From: Zoogloea sp021286885
GTDB lineage: Bacteria; Pseudomonadota; Gammaproteobacteria; Burkholderiales; Rhodocyclaceae
Assembly (NCBI RefSeq): GCF_041915215.1
Contig: NZ_JAYSBV010000020.1
Length of the DNA stretch: 64,000 nt
Strand: one strand, 5' to 3'
Shown here: positions 8,914-18,809 of the stretch, one piece after another
Layout: every line of letters starts with the position of its first letter
Position numbering within the stretch: position 1 is the first letter of the stretch
Translations under genes and position numbers: made by a program
Notes under the pieces: model-generated
The model's database searches: none
Seen by the model: only the letters and a program-made list of their open reading frames with translations
Told to the model about the DNA's origin: nothing

Positions 8914-9672
8914 ATGCTTGCCCCCCTGGAAAACCTGCTGCTGCCCGCCTTGCAGGCGGCCCTGGGCCCGTCCCAGGATGTCCGTAGCGGCCCTGGCAGT
9001 GCCCCAAGCCCCGCGAGCACCCGGGTTGCCCTGCACGCCGCTCGGCTAACCCCGGCACCGCTCCCCGACGGCGAAAGCCCGGCCCGGGATCCCGCCTATT
9101 TAAGCTGGAGCGGCACCCTGAGCCCGGTGGCCGGCCACCCCCTCGACTACACCCTGCCCGACCAGGCCACCGGCCACTTCCAAGAGGTTCAGAACCCACC
9201 CGGGCACATCCTCGGCCATGGGGATGCGTTTCTGGTGGAAGGGCGCACCCTGCATTTCTTCCAGCCGCCCCAAGGCCCTGTCCAGGCCCGTACTCGGGAT
9301 CAACGCTGCGCCGGCTATACCGAACGCCGCCCGGCCCATGTGCTGCTGGCGCTGCGCAGCTGGGCGCCCGATGCTGCCACCGCCGATAGCCTGCTGGCCC
9401 GCAGTCTGGCGGCCATGCTCGGGTTGCTGGAGCGCATCAATGTGCTGGATTTCACCGGCGCCCCCCCCACGCTGGGCATGCGCCTGAGCAAACCCCGCCC
9501 CCAACTGCTGGGGCTGGAGCGCGGCATGGACGGAAGCAGCGCCTATAGCGTGGCGCACTATCGCATCGATGGCGAACTGGAGCTCGCCCTCAGCCTGGGG
9601 CAAGCCGAACCCGAAGGCCGCATTCAGGCGGTGGATATTCAGCTGCAGCGCACCGGAGTCCATCAGGCATGA
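8914..9672 (+). CDS. Unrecognised tail-operon protein, possible tail terminator/DUF4255-like
   Basis: This 252-residue protein opens with the short helix PLENLLLPALQAALG, followed by beta-strands. In overall plan (N-terminal helix with LL..L pattern, then strands) it recalls DUF4255/Afp16-type tail-terminator proteins, but no diagnostic motif is visible, so that assignment is weak. A second helical segment with leucines follows at about 150-180 (LLARSLAAMLGLLERINVLD). The start is 12 bp after the previous stop and the stop overlaps the next start (ATGA). Confidence 0.5.
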   Translation: MLAPLENLLLPALQAALGPSQDVRSGPGSAPSPASTRVALHAARLTPAPLPDGESPARDPAYLSWSGTLSPVAGHPLDYTLPDQATGHFQEVQNPPGHILGHGDAFLVEGRTLHFFQPPQGPVQARTRDQRCAGYTERRPAHVLLALRSWAPDAATADSLLARSLAAMLGLLERINVLDFTGAPPTLGMRLSKPRPQLLGLERGMDGSSAYSVAHYRIDGELELALSLGQAEPEGRIQAVDIQLQRTGVHQA

Positions 9673-10247
9673 GTTTCCGGTTAGCGATGCACCGCCAGCT
9701 GGGTGTGCTGGCGGTAGCCCTGTTGGGTCATGCCCTCCCTGTACTGGCAGACGTGGGCGTCGATATCCGAGGCCAGTGGCGTGCCGCCCTCAATTGGCCC
9801 GCAAGTTGCGAAGAAGATTGGGCTGCGGCCCCCACGGGCAACGGCAATGGGGTCACCCCCTACGGACTGCCAGACAAACGCCGGCTGATCAGCGTGAGCT
9901 GTGGGGGCAACGCCCCGAGCTATCAGCTGTATTACCTGGAATCGGCCGAAGGCGTGGCAAACGGCCCCCTGCGCTTCCCGGTCTATGAAGATCCGCCCAG
10001 CAACGCCCGGGCCCGGCTGGTGCGCCAATGGAGCACCGAGCTGCGCGGGCAAACCCGTTACGACGAAAAGTCCGGCGAACTGCAGGTGCTGCAGCTCAAA
10101 CACAGCGGGAGTAACTGCGGCACCTGGGCCAGCTACGGTTTTGATCTCAATGGGCCGATCCTGCTTGAGCTGCGAGCCAAGCTGGAATGCGACACCCAGG
10201 GCGCCCCCTCGCCCCAGCGCTGGCAACGCCAGCTGGTGCCCCACTAA
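9669..10247 (+). CDS. Secreted DUF1176-like protein
   Basis: This 192-residue protein has a clear Sec signal peptide (about 1-27; hydrophobic VLAVALLGHALPVLA, cleavage near VLA-DV). The mature part shows a pattern close to DUF1176: an early C-x2-DW (CEEDW), the conserved strand LISVSCGG...YQLYYLES, and a late YDEKSGELQVLQLKHSGSNCG segment with paired cysteines. It overlaps the previous tail gene by 4 bp (ATGA), so it is translated with the tail operon although it is exported, which is unusual for a particle component. The operon ends here. An immunity or envelope role is speculation; the DUF1176 likeness is moderately supported. Confidence 0.6.
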   Translation: MSFRLAMHRQLGVLAVALLGHALPVLADVGVDIRGQWRAALNWPASCEEDWAAAPTGNGNGVTPYGLPDKRRLISVSCGGNAPSYQLYYLESAEGVANGPLRFPVYEDPPSNARARLVRQWSTELRGQTRYDEKSGELQVLQLKHSGSNCGTWASYGFDLNGPILLELRAKLECDTQGAPSPQRWQRQLVPH

Positions 10248-10249
10248 GC

Positions 10250-10290
10250 CCACGCCCCCGCTCGGAGAGTGCCCCAGGCCTGGGGCGTGG
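10250..10290. terminator. Inverted repeats between convergent tail operon and wecB
   Basis: A 9-bp stem, CCACGCCCC/GGGGCGTGG, encloses a perfect 16-bp palindrome, GCCCCAGGCCTGGGGC (10271-10286). There is no long T-run, so this is a possible but non-canonical bidirectional stop for two convergent transcripts. Confidence 0.45.
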
Positions 10291-10298
10291 TCTCGGCT

Positions 10299-11405
10299 TT
10301 AAGCCAGCAGCCGATCCAATTCGGCCACGGTGCGCTCGGCGGCGCGGCCATCCCACAGGGCCGGGCGCCGCCCCTGCTTGCCCTGGCCTGCCAGCACCTT
10401 GCCGGCCTCTTCCAGGATGCGGGCCGGGCTGGTGCCCACCAACACGTTGCTGCCTTCATCAATGGTCACCGGGCGCTCGGTGTTCTCCCGCAGGGTGAGG
10501 CAGGGCACGCCCAGGGCGGTGGTTTCTTCCTGCAAACCGCCGCTGTCGGTCATGATCAGGGCCGCATCCTTCCATAGGTTGAGGAACTCCATGTAGGACA
10601 AAGGGCGCGTCAGGATCACGTTGGGGCCCAGATCCAGCCCGAAACGTTCCAGATTGCCCCGGGTGCGCGGATGCACCGGAAAAATCAGCGGCAGCTGGCT
10701 GGCGATTTCCTTGAGGGCACCGGCAATCCCGGCCAGGGCGGCGGGGTCATCCACATTGGACGGGCGATGCAGGGTCACCACCCCGTAGCGGGGATGGGCG
10801 GCCTTGAGGGCCTGGCTCTCCATCGTACTCCGGTCGGAGGCCTCCAGCTGGTCGCGCTGGTACAGCAGGTTATCCACCATCACATGCCCCACATGGAACA
10901 CAGCGCTGGCCGGCTTGCCCTCCCGGAGCAGGTTTTCGACACCTGCCGGCTCGGTGCAGAAGAACCAGTCGGAAATGCTGTCGGTCACCAGCCGGTTGAT
11001 CTCTTCGGGCATGGCCATGTCGCCGCTGCGCAAACCGGCCTCCACGTGGGCCACCGGAATGTGCAGTTTCTTGGCCACGATGGAGCAAGCCAGGGTGGAG
11101 TTCACATCCCCCACCACCAGCACGCAGTCGGGGCGGGCCTGCTGGCAGATTTCTTCAAACGCCACCATGATCTTGGCCGTCTGCTGGGCGTGGCTGCCAC
11201 CGCCGGCTTCCAGGTGGAAATCAGGCTTGGGAATCCCCAGTTCGTCGAAAAACACATCGCTCATTTCCCGGTCGTAGTGCTGGCCGGTGTGGATGATGCG
11301 GAAAGCAAAGCGCTCGGCCCGGGCCTGGAGGGCGCGGACGATGGGCGCGATCTTCATGAAGTTGGGCCGGGCGCCGGCCACCAGGTAGATCATGGACTGG
11401 GACAT
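10299..11405 (-). CDS. wecB: UDP-N-acetylglucosamine 2-epimerase (non-hydrolysing)
   Basis: WecB interconverts UDP-GlcNAc and UDP-ManNAc in the cytoplasm, feeding ManNAc-derived sugars into surface polysaccharide. The 368-residue protein has the family opening GARPNFMKIAPIVRAL, the HVEAGLRSGDMAMPEEINR active-site region (about 130-150) and DSGGLQEE (about 270-277) near the UDP site. ATG at 11405 is preceded by a GGAG site. It follows rfbC by 140 bp, with two hairpins in the gap, so it may be expressed partly separately from the rhamnose genes. The nearest plus-strand neighbours are the convergent tail genes. Confidence 0.95.
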   Translation of the reverse strand: MSQSMIYLVAGARPNFMKIAPIVRALQARAERFAFRIIHTGQHYDREMSDVFFDELGIPKPDFHLEAGGGSHAQQTAKIMVAFEEICQQARPDCVLVVGDVNSTLACSIVAKKLHIPVAHVEAGLRSGDMAMPEEINRLVTDSISDWFFCTEPAGVENLLREGKPASAVFHVGHVMVDNLLYQRDQLEASDRSTMESQALKAAHPRYGVVTLHRPSNVDDPAALAGIAGALKEIASQLPLIFPVHPRTRGNLERFGLDLGPNVILTRPLSYMEFLNLWKDAALIMTDSGGLQEETTALGVPCLTLRENTERPVTIDEGSNVLVGTSPARILEEAGKVLAGQGKQGRRPALWDGRAAERTVAELDRLLA

Positions 11406-11479
11406 GGAGACTCCGCGCAGGTATTCACGGGATGAAAAAGGGTGCCAGCACGCCGGGGCGCTGGCCCATCAAACGGCAA

Positions 11480-11532
11480 ACGGGGTGAAGCACGTGGGCT
11501 CCACCCCGTCGTAATCCCTAAACATAAGGGAT
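11480..11532 (-). terminator. Two hairpins between rfbC and wecB
   Basis: Reading on the minus strand after rfbC, ATCCCT/AGGGAT (11514-11519 with 11527-11532) is followed by ACGGGGTG/CACCCCGT (11480-11487 with 11502-11509), the latter trailed by TTGCCGTTTG. The second could attenuate read-through into wecB. The T-tract is poor. Confidence 0.4.
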
Positions 11533-11545
11533 GCAGCCAGAAAAC

Positions 11546-12091
11546 TCAGGCGAAAGTGTCACACTCGGCCAGGGGTTTGCCGTCCTTGTCCTTGGCGGAG
11601 AGCAGGGGCTCGCCATCCAGAGGCCATTCGACGCCCACCGTCGGGTCGTTCCAGAGCAGGCTGCGCTCGAACTGGGGGGCGTAGTAGTCGGTGGTCTTGT
11701 AGAGGAAATCCGCCGTTTCGCTCAACACCACAAAGCCGTGCGCAAAGCCGGCGGGCACCCAGAACTGGCGATTATTCTCTTCGCTCAGCTCCACCCCGAC
11801 CCACTGGCCGAAGGTGGGGGAGGACTTGCGCATGTCCACCGCCACGTCGTACACCGCACCGCGTGCCACCCGCACCAGCTTCCCCTGGGGTTGCTGGATC
11901 TGGTAGTGCAGGCCGCGCAGCACGCCCTTGCCGGAGCGGGAGTGGTTGTCCTGCACGAACTGCACATCGAGGCCGGTCACATCGCGGAAGGTGCCCGCGT
12001 TGAAGCTCTCCATGAAGAAGCCCCGAGCATCGCCGAACACCTTGGGCTCCAGGATCAGCAGATCCGGAATCGCAGTCTTGATCACATTCAT
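11546..12091 (-). CDS. rfbC: dTDP-4-dehydrorhamnose 3,5-epimerase
   Basis: RfbC/RmlC epimerises dTDP-4-keto-6-deoxyglucose at C3 and C5, the third step of dTDP-L-rhamnose synthesis. The 181-residue length is typical. Visible motifs are FGDARGFFMESFN near the N-terminus, QDNHSRSGKGVLRGLHYQ (catalytic His, about 48-65), the GAVYDVAVDMRKSSPTFG strand and WVPAGFAHGFVVLSE. The start codon shares one base with the rfbA stop (TGATG), which excludes a longer upstream reading. It is the fourth gene of a tight rfbBDAC operon. Confidence 0.96.
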   Translation of the reverse strand: MNVIKTAIPDLLILEPKVFGDARGFFMESFNAGTFRDVTGLDVQFVQDNHSRSGKGVLRGLHYQIQQPQGKLVRVARGAVYDVAVDMRKSSPTFGQWVGVELSEENNRQFWVPAGFAHGFVVLSETADFLYKTTDYYAPQFERSLLWNDPTVGVEWPLDGEPLLSAKDKDGKPLAECDTFA

Positions 12092-12972
12092 CAGAACACC
12101 TTGTCTTGCAGGATCTGGCGCAGGTACTGGCCATAACCGTTTTTGGAGAGGGGCGCGGCCAGGCGCTCCAGCTGGGCTGCATCGATCCAGCCCGCACGCC
12201 AGGCGATTTCTTCGGGACATGCCACCTTGAGGCCCTGACGCTTCTCGATGGTCTGGATGAACAGGCCGGCTTCGAGCAGGCTCTCGTGGGTGCCGGTATC
12301 GAGCCAGGCGTGGCCACGGCCCATCACCTGCACATCCAGAGCACCCCACTCCAGGTACTGGCGGTTCACATCGGTGATTTCCAGCTCGCCCCGGGGGCTG
12401 GGCTTGATGGCCTTGGCCACGTCCACCACCCGGTTATCGTAGAAGTAGAGGCCGGTCACGGCATAACGGCTCTTGGGCTGGGCGGGCTTCTCTTCCAGGC
12501 TGACAGCCCGGCCAGCTTCATCGAACTCGACCACGCCATAGCGCTCGGGGTCGTGCACCGGATAGGCAAACACGGTGGCCCCGTCGGTACGGGCGCTGGC
12601 GGCACGCAGGCCGGCAGCAAAGTCGTGGCCATAGAACAGGTTATCGCCAAGCACCAGGGCACTCGGGCTGTTGCCGACGAAGTCCTCACCGATGATGAAG
12701 GCCTGGGCCAGGCCGTCCGGGCTGGGCTGCACGGCGTATTGCAAATTCATGCCCCATTGGGAACCGTCGCCCAGCAGCTGCTGGAAGCGGGGGGTATCTT
12801 GCGGGGTGGAGATGATCAGCACGTCACGAATCCCCGCCAGCATCAGGGTGCTGAGGGGGTAGTAGATCATGGGCTTGTCGTAGACCGGGATCAGCTGCTT
12901 GGACACGGCCAGAGTGGCCGGATGCAGGCGGGTGCCGGAGCCCCCGGCCAGGATGATGCCTTTGCGTTGCAT
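12091..12972 (-). CDS. rfbA: Glucose-1-phosphate thymidylyltransferase
   Basis: RfbA/RmlA makes dTDP-glucose from glucose-1-phosphate and dTTP and is the feedback-inhibited first step of rhamnose synthesis. The 293-residue protein begins MQRKGIILAGGSGTRLHP, the nucleotidyltransferase signature (GGSGTRL), followed by SKQLIPVYDKPMIYYPLSTL. Further motifs are LGDNLFYGHDF (about 110) and the EKPAQPKSRYAVTGLYFYDN region. It lies 16 bp after rfbD, with a GGAGG-like site before the ATG. Confidence 0.97.
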   Translation of the reverse strand: MQRKGIILAGGSGTRLHPATLAVSKQLIPVYDKPMIYYPLSTLMLAGIRDVLIISTPQDTPRFQQLLGDGSQWGMNLQYAVQPSPDGLAQAFIIGEDFVGNSPSALVLGDNLFYGHDFAAGLRAASARTDGATVFAYPVHDPERYGVVEFDEAGRAVSLEEKPAQPKSRYAVTGLYFYDNRVVDVAKAIKPSPRGELEITDVNRQYLEWGALDVQVMGRGHAWLDTGTHESLLEAGLFIQTIEKRQGLKVACPEEIAWRAGWIDAAQLERLAAPLSKNGYGQYLRQILQDKVF

Positions 12973-12988
12973 GGAGGTACTCGCGTTT

Positions 12989-13888
12989 TTAATTCGGGAG
13001 GATTTCGGTCAGCATCCGCTCAACCCCGACCTGCCAGTCGGGGATGCGCAGACCAAAGGCCTGCTGCAGCTTGCAGGTTGCCAACCGGGAATTGGCCGGG
13101 CGCTTGGCGGGGGTGGGGAAAGCACTGGTGGGCACCGGCCGGATAGCTTCCGGCGCCACCTTGATGGCCACACCCCGGGCCCGGGCGAATTCGATCACAT
13201 GGCGGGCGTAGTCGAACCAGGTGGTCACCCCACCGGCCACCAGGTGGTAGGTGCCCCCCAAAGACGCATCGGCCAGGGTGGCACGGGCTGCATGGGCGGT
13301 CACGTCGGCCAGCAGATCAGCCCCCGTGGGAGCACCAAACTGGTCGTTGATGATGGTGAGCGTGTCCCGCTCGACAGCCAGACGCAGCATGGTCTTGGCA
13401 AAATTGCCGCCCCGGGCGGCATACACCCAGCTGGTGCGGAAGATCAGGTGGCGGCAGCCACTCTGGCGGATCAGTTCCTCGCCTTCGAGTTTGGTGACGC
13501 CATACACCGACAAGGGGCCAGTGGGAGCGTCCTCGGCACGAAAGTCTTCACCCGCCCCATCGAACACGTAGTCGGTGGAGTAATGCACCAGCAGCGCGCC
13601 ACAGGCCGCCGCTTCCCGGGCGAGCACGCCGGGCGCCAGGGCATTCAGGGCCCGGGCGAATTCGGGCTCGCTCTCGGCCTTGTCGACCGCCGTGTGGGCG
13701 GCGGCATTGACGATCAGATCGGGCGCCACGGCACGTACCGTGGCGGCCAGGGATTCGGGCTGGGAGAAATCCCCCGAGAGGCCCGGCGCACCGTCGTAAT
13801 CCAGCGCAACCACCTCCCCCAGCGGTGCCAGGGCCCGTTGCAGTTCCCAACCGACCTGGCCATTCTTGCCCAGCAGCAGGATTTTCAT
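12989..13888 (-). CDS. rfbD: dTDP-4-dehydrorhamnose reductase
   Basis: RfbD/RmlD is an NADPH-dependent SDR enzyme that performs the last step of dTDP-L-rhamnose synthesis. The start at MKILLLGKNGQVGWEL gives 299 residues, the usual size, and places the Rossmann GxxGxxG at residues 7-13. STDYVFDG and the catalytic YGVTKLEGEELI (YxxxK) are present at the expected distance. The ATG lies 2 bp after the rfbB stop, so longer upstream readings that overlap rfbB were discarded. Confidence 0.96.
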   Translation of the reverse strand: MKILLLGKNGQVGWELQRALAPLGEVVALDYDGAPGLSGDFSQPESLAATVRAVAPDLIVNAAAHTAVDKAESEPEFARALNALAPGVLAREAAACGALLVHYSTDYVFDGAGEDFRAEDAPTGPLSVYGVTKLEGEELIRQSGCRHLIFRTSWVYAARGGNFAKTMLRLAVERDTLTIINDQFGAPTGADLLADVTAHAARATLADASLGGTYHLVAGGVTTWFDYARHVIEFARARGVAIKVAPEAIRPVPTSAFPTPAKRPANSRLATCKLQQAFGLRIPDWQVGVERMLTEILPN

Positions 13889-13890
13889 GT

Positions 13891-14949
13891 TCAGCGGGCC
13901 TCGTAGTTGGTTTCGAGCCATTGGCGGTAGGCACCGCTCTGGACGTTGGCCACCCATTCCTGGTTGGCCAGATACCATTCGACGGTCTTGCGGATACCGG
14001 TTTCGAAGGTTTCGGCCGGGCGCCAGCCCAGGTCGCGCTCGATCTTGCGGGCGTCGATGGCGTAGCGGCGGTCATGGCCGGGGCGGTCGGTCACGTAGGT
14101 GATGAGACGGCTGTAGGAGCCGGCCGCATCGGGCTTGAGTTCGTCGAGCAGCGTGCACAGCACATGCACGATCTCGATATTCGGCTTCTCGTTCCAGCCA
14201 CCCACGTTGTACACCTCGCCCACCTGCCCCTTTTCGAGGATGGTGCGGATAGCGCTGCAGTGGTCGGTCACGTACAGCCAGTCGCGGATCTGCTGGCCAT
14301 CCCCATACACCGGCAGGGGCTTGCCCGCCAGAGCGTTGGTGATCATCAACGGGATCAGCTTCTCGGGGAAGTGATAGGGGCCGTAGTTGTTGGAACAGTT
14401 GCTGGTGGTCACCGGCAGGCCGTAGGTGTGATGCCAGGCGCGCACCAAGTGATCGGAAGCCGCCTTGCTGGCCGAATACGGGCTGTTGGGCTCGTAGGTG
14501 TCGGTTTCGGTGAAGGCGGGATCGTTGGGGCCCAGGGAACCGTACACTTCGTCGGTACTCACATGATGGAAGCGAAATGCTTCCTTGGCAGCCCCTTCCA
14601 GAGTCGTCCAGTATGCCCGGGCGGCTTCCAGCAGGGTGAAGGTGCCTTCCACGTTGGTACGCACGAAATCGCCGGGGCCGTGAATGGAACGATCCACATG
14701 GCTTTCGGCCGCAAAGTGCACGATGGCCCGGGGCTTGTGCTCGGCCAGCAGACGATCCACCAAGGCCCGGTCACAGATGTCGCCGTGCACAAAAATGTGG
14801 CGCGGATCATCCTTGATGGAAGCCAGGCTTTCCAGATTCCCGGCGTAGGTCAGGGCATCCAGATTGATCACCGGCTCATCATTGCAGCGCAGCCAGTCCA
14901 GAACAAAATTACCGCCGATAAAACCAGCACCACCCGTTACAAGAATCAT
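13891..14949 (-). CDS. rfbB: dTDP-glucose 4,6-dehydratase
   Basis: RfbB/RmlB is an NAD-dependent extended SDR that converts dTDP-glucose to dTDP-4-keto-6-deoxyglucose. The 352-residue protein starts MILVTGGAGFIGGNF (GxxGxxG), then HFAAESHVDRSI, STDEVYGS and YSASKAASDHLVRAW (catalytic YxxxK). It is the first gene of the minus-strand operon; the promoter should lie in the 240-bp gap shared with the divergent GGDEF gene, where CATAAT-like hexamers are visible but no clear -35 element. Confidence 0.97.
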   Translation of the reverse strand: MILVTGGAGFIGGNFVLDWLRCNDEPVINLDALTYAGNLESLASIKDDPRHIFVHGDICDRALVDRLLAEHKPRAIVHFAAESHVDRSIHGPGDFVRTNVEGTFTLLEAARAYWTTLEGAAKEAFRFHHVSTDEVYGSLGPNDPAFTETDTYEPNSPYSASKAASDHLVRAWHHTYGLPVTTSNCSNNYGPYHFPEKLIPLMITNALAGKPLPVYGDGQQIRDWLYVTDHCSAIRTILEKGQVGEVYNVGGWNEKPNIEIVHVLCTLLDELKPDAAGSYSRLITYVTDRPGHDRRYAIDARKIERDLGWRPAETFETGIRKTVEWYLANQEWVANVQSGAYRQWLETNYEAR

Positions 14950-15189
14950 CTAAAACCCTATCAATCAACACGTGCGAATCCATGAATCATGGAGCCCATT
15001 CAAGCCTCTCATGCTTCGCGACAAATTCGTTTTCCCGGATTATGACATCCTATCTAGCCTTTCGGCGCCGACTCTTGCACAGTGGACACCCGCTCTGAAG
15101 GGCTAAATTCGGGGCGATTTTGCCGCATACTGCGTGCGAATTGTTCCCGAGTCTCCTGAACGCTTCATTTCAACCCTCCATGGCAAACG

Positions 15190-17130
15190 ATGTTTAACCG
15201 CAAGGGTGTACCCAAAAGCGCCTCTCCCTTCCTGCGGCCTGCCATTCTGGCACCCAGTACCGTAGCGCTGGGCGCAGCGCTCATTGCCGGGACGCTGGCT
15301 CTGCAAAAGCTGGACGCCATCCGCCTGCAGGGCCTCAGTAGCGAATTCACGGTGCAGGCCAGCGAAATGGCGATCAAGATTGATGAACGCCTGAAAGCCT
15401 CGCGCCAGGTGCTCCAGGGGGCCGTGGGGCTGATGCTGGCTTCCAATGAGGTCTCTCGGGAAGAATGGGCCCGCTATGTCAGCAATCTGGATCTGAACGA
15501 CAACTACCCAGGCATTCAGGGCGTGGGCTTTGCGATCAGCCTCACCCCCGAGCAAGTCCCCGAACACGAAAAAACCATGCTGGCGGCCGGTTTCCAGGAC
15601 TACCAGATCCGCCCTGCCGGCAAACGGGACGAATACACCAGCATCATTTACCTGGAGCCCTTTGACTGGCGCAACCAGCGCGCCTTTGGCTTCGACATGT
15701 ACTCCGAGCCGGTACGCCGGGCCGCCATGGAAAAGGCACGCACCCTCAAGGAGCCCGTCCTTTCCGGCAAGGTGCGCCTGCTCCAGGAAACCGAACACGC
15801 CGCACAGCACGGGGTGCTCCTGTATCTGCCCGTGTTACGCCCCGACGCCCAGGGGCAGGAGCACTTCCAGGGATGGGCCTACAGCCCCTTGCGCATGGGT
15901 GATCTGATCCGGGGCACCCTGGGCGAAGCCCCTTCCCAAATCCGGCTCCAGATTTACGATGGCACCAGCGCCAACGACGAGGCACTGCTCTACGATAGCC
16001 AGCCCGGGCTGGAGCGGGCCGACCGCTTCCGCTTCTTACGCACCCTGCACCTCAATCACCGGGACTGGCACCTGGTCTTCAGTGCCGGCAACGACTTCCA
16101 CGGGCCCGGGATGTTTACCGGGTTCCTGGTCGAACCCATCGCCGTCACCCTGATCGGCGCCCTGTTTGTACTGCTGACCGCATCCACCGCCGCAGCCCGC
16201 CTGCGGGCCCGGGAGCTGGCCGATGCAGGCAACTCCCTGCGCGCCAGCGAGGCCCGCTACAGCACGCTGGTCAATCTCTCCCACGACGGGATTGCTGCCC
16301 TGGATGCCGATTTGCGCTTCACCTTCGTCAACCCCCGTCTGGCGGGCATGCTGGGCCACGACCCTACCACGCTCCTGGGCAAACCCCTCGCCTGGCTGTG
16401 GCTCACCCCCGACCACCACGACAGCAGCGCCCTCCTTGCCCGCCTGCGGGAAGGCGAGGCCGCCACCTGGGAAATGGATCTGCGCCGGGCCGACGGCAAG
16501 CTGCTCACCGTGTACATCAGCGATGCGCCCCAACGGGATGTGCGGGGACATCTCCAAGGGGTGATCCTGAGCATCACCGACATCACCGAACGCAAGGAAG
16601 CCGAGCGTCAGATTCACTATCTGGCCACCCACGACAGCCTGACCGGACTCAACAACCGGCGCAGCTTTGTCCAGCACCTGACTGAACGCCTGCAACTGGC
16701 ACGCCGCCAGAACCGAGGTCTGGCCCTGCTGTTCATCGACCTGGACCACTTCAAGGAAGTGAACGACACCCACGGCCACGCGATCGGCGATGCGCTGCTG
16801 ATCAGCGCCGCCCAGCGCATGCGCGACAGCCTGCGGGCCAGCGATTTGCTGGGCCGGCAAGGGGGCGATGAATTCATGGCGCTCTTGCAAGATGTGGAGA
16901 GCCCCGAACATGCGCTACAAGTTGCCGACAAGTTGCGCGAAGCCCTCTCGGCACCTTATCTGCTGGCGGGCCAGGCGTGCCGAATTTCAGCCAGCATCGG
17001 GATCGCCGTTTACCCCCTGCATGGGGAAGACAGCGAAACCCTCACCACCCAGGCAGACCGGGCCATGTACGAAGCCAAGCGCAGCGGACGCAACCGGGTT
17101 TCCGGTGCGCCGACGCCGTCTGCCTCCTGA
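15190..17130 (+). CDS. Membrane diguanylate cyclase: CHASE-PAS-GGDEF
   Basis: This 646-residue protein is predicted to make cyclic di-GMP in response to an extracytoplasmic signal. One membrane helix (about 18-38) precedes a periplasmic CHASE domain (about 80-240, with VGFAISLTP and FGFDMYSEPVRRAAM), a second helix lies at about 313-335, then a PAS domain (about 355-465) and a GGDEF domain (about 480-640). The active site GGDEF is intact at 558-562, and RASD at 549-552 is a correctly spaced product-inhibition I-site. Enzymatic activity is therefore likely, and no EAL domain is present. It is divergent from the rhamnose operon, which fits but does not prove control of surface polysaccharide. 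The ribosome-binding site before the ATG is weak. Confidence 0.92.
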   Translation: MFNRKGVPKSASPFLRPAILAPSTVALGAALIAGTLALQKLDAIRLQGLSSEFTVQASEMAIKIDERLKASRQVLQGAVGLMLASNEVSREEWARYVSNLDLNDNYPGIQGVGFAISLTPEQVPEHEKTMLAAGFQDYQIRPAGKRDEYTSIIYLEPFDWRNQRAFGFDMYSEPVRRAAMEKARTLKEPVLSGKVRLLQETEHAAQHGVLLYLPVLRPDAQGQEHFQGWAYSPLRMGDLIRGTLGEAPSQIRLQIYDGTSANDEALLYDSQPGLERADRFRFLRTLHLNHRDWHLVFSAGNDFHGPGMFTGFLVEPIAVTLIGALFVLLTASTAAARLRARELADAGNSLRASEARYSTLVNLSHDGIAALDADLRFTFVNPRLAGMLGHDPTTLLGKPLAWLWLTPDHHDSSALLARLREGEAATWEMDLRRADGKLLTVYISDAPQRDVRGHLQGVILSITDITERKEAERQIHYLATHDSLTGLNNRRSFVQHLTERLQLARRQNRGLALLFIDLDHFKEVNDTHGHAIGDALLISAAQRMRDSLRASDLLGRQGGDEFMALLQDVESPEHALQVADKLREALSAPYLLAGQACRISASIGIAVYPLHGEDSETLTTQADRAMYEAKRSGRNRVSGAPTPSAS

Positions 17131-17245
17131 CCTCCCTGCCGGGCCTGCCCGTCGGCCTGTAATTCCTGGTGCACTGCGGATTTCCGCCGTCATGGAGGCG
17201 GTCTAGAATCCTGCACCTGTCCGCCTTGTTCCATCTGGAGCCATC

Positions 17246-18682
<1,437 letters not shown>

Positions 18683-18688
<6 letters not shown>

Positions 18689-18745
18689 TCTGTCACACAG
18701 GATCACACATATTGCATGGCACGCCCTTCCCCCCGGGGGGCGTGC
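18683..18745 (+). other. Two hairpins between pyk and fba
   Basis: The first is a perfect 8-bp inverted repeat, GTGTGATC/GATCACAC (18683-18690 with 18701-18708), that covers the pyk stop codon. The second is GCACGCCC/GGGCGTGC (18719-18726 with 18738-18745). Neither has a T-run, so they are more likely processing, stability or weak termination elements than a canonical terminator. Confidence 0.5.
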
Positions 18746-18809
18746 GACACGCTAAAATTCCGCTTTTACCATCGACCCGGCCACAAGCCGGCCCTTCGGA
18801 GAATTTCCC

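Noticed and set aside
11546..12349. Longer N-terminal form of rfbC
   Set aside because: The extra 86 residues overlap rfbA in another frame and are unlike any epimerase; the TGATG coupling marks the true start.
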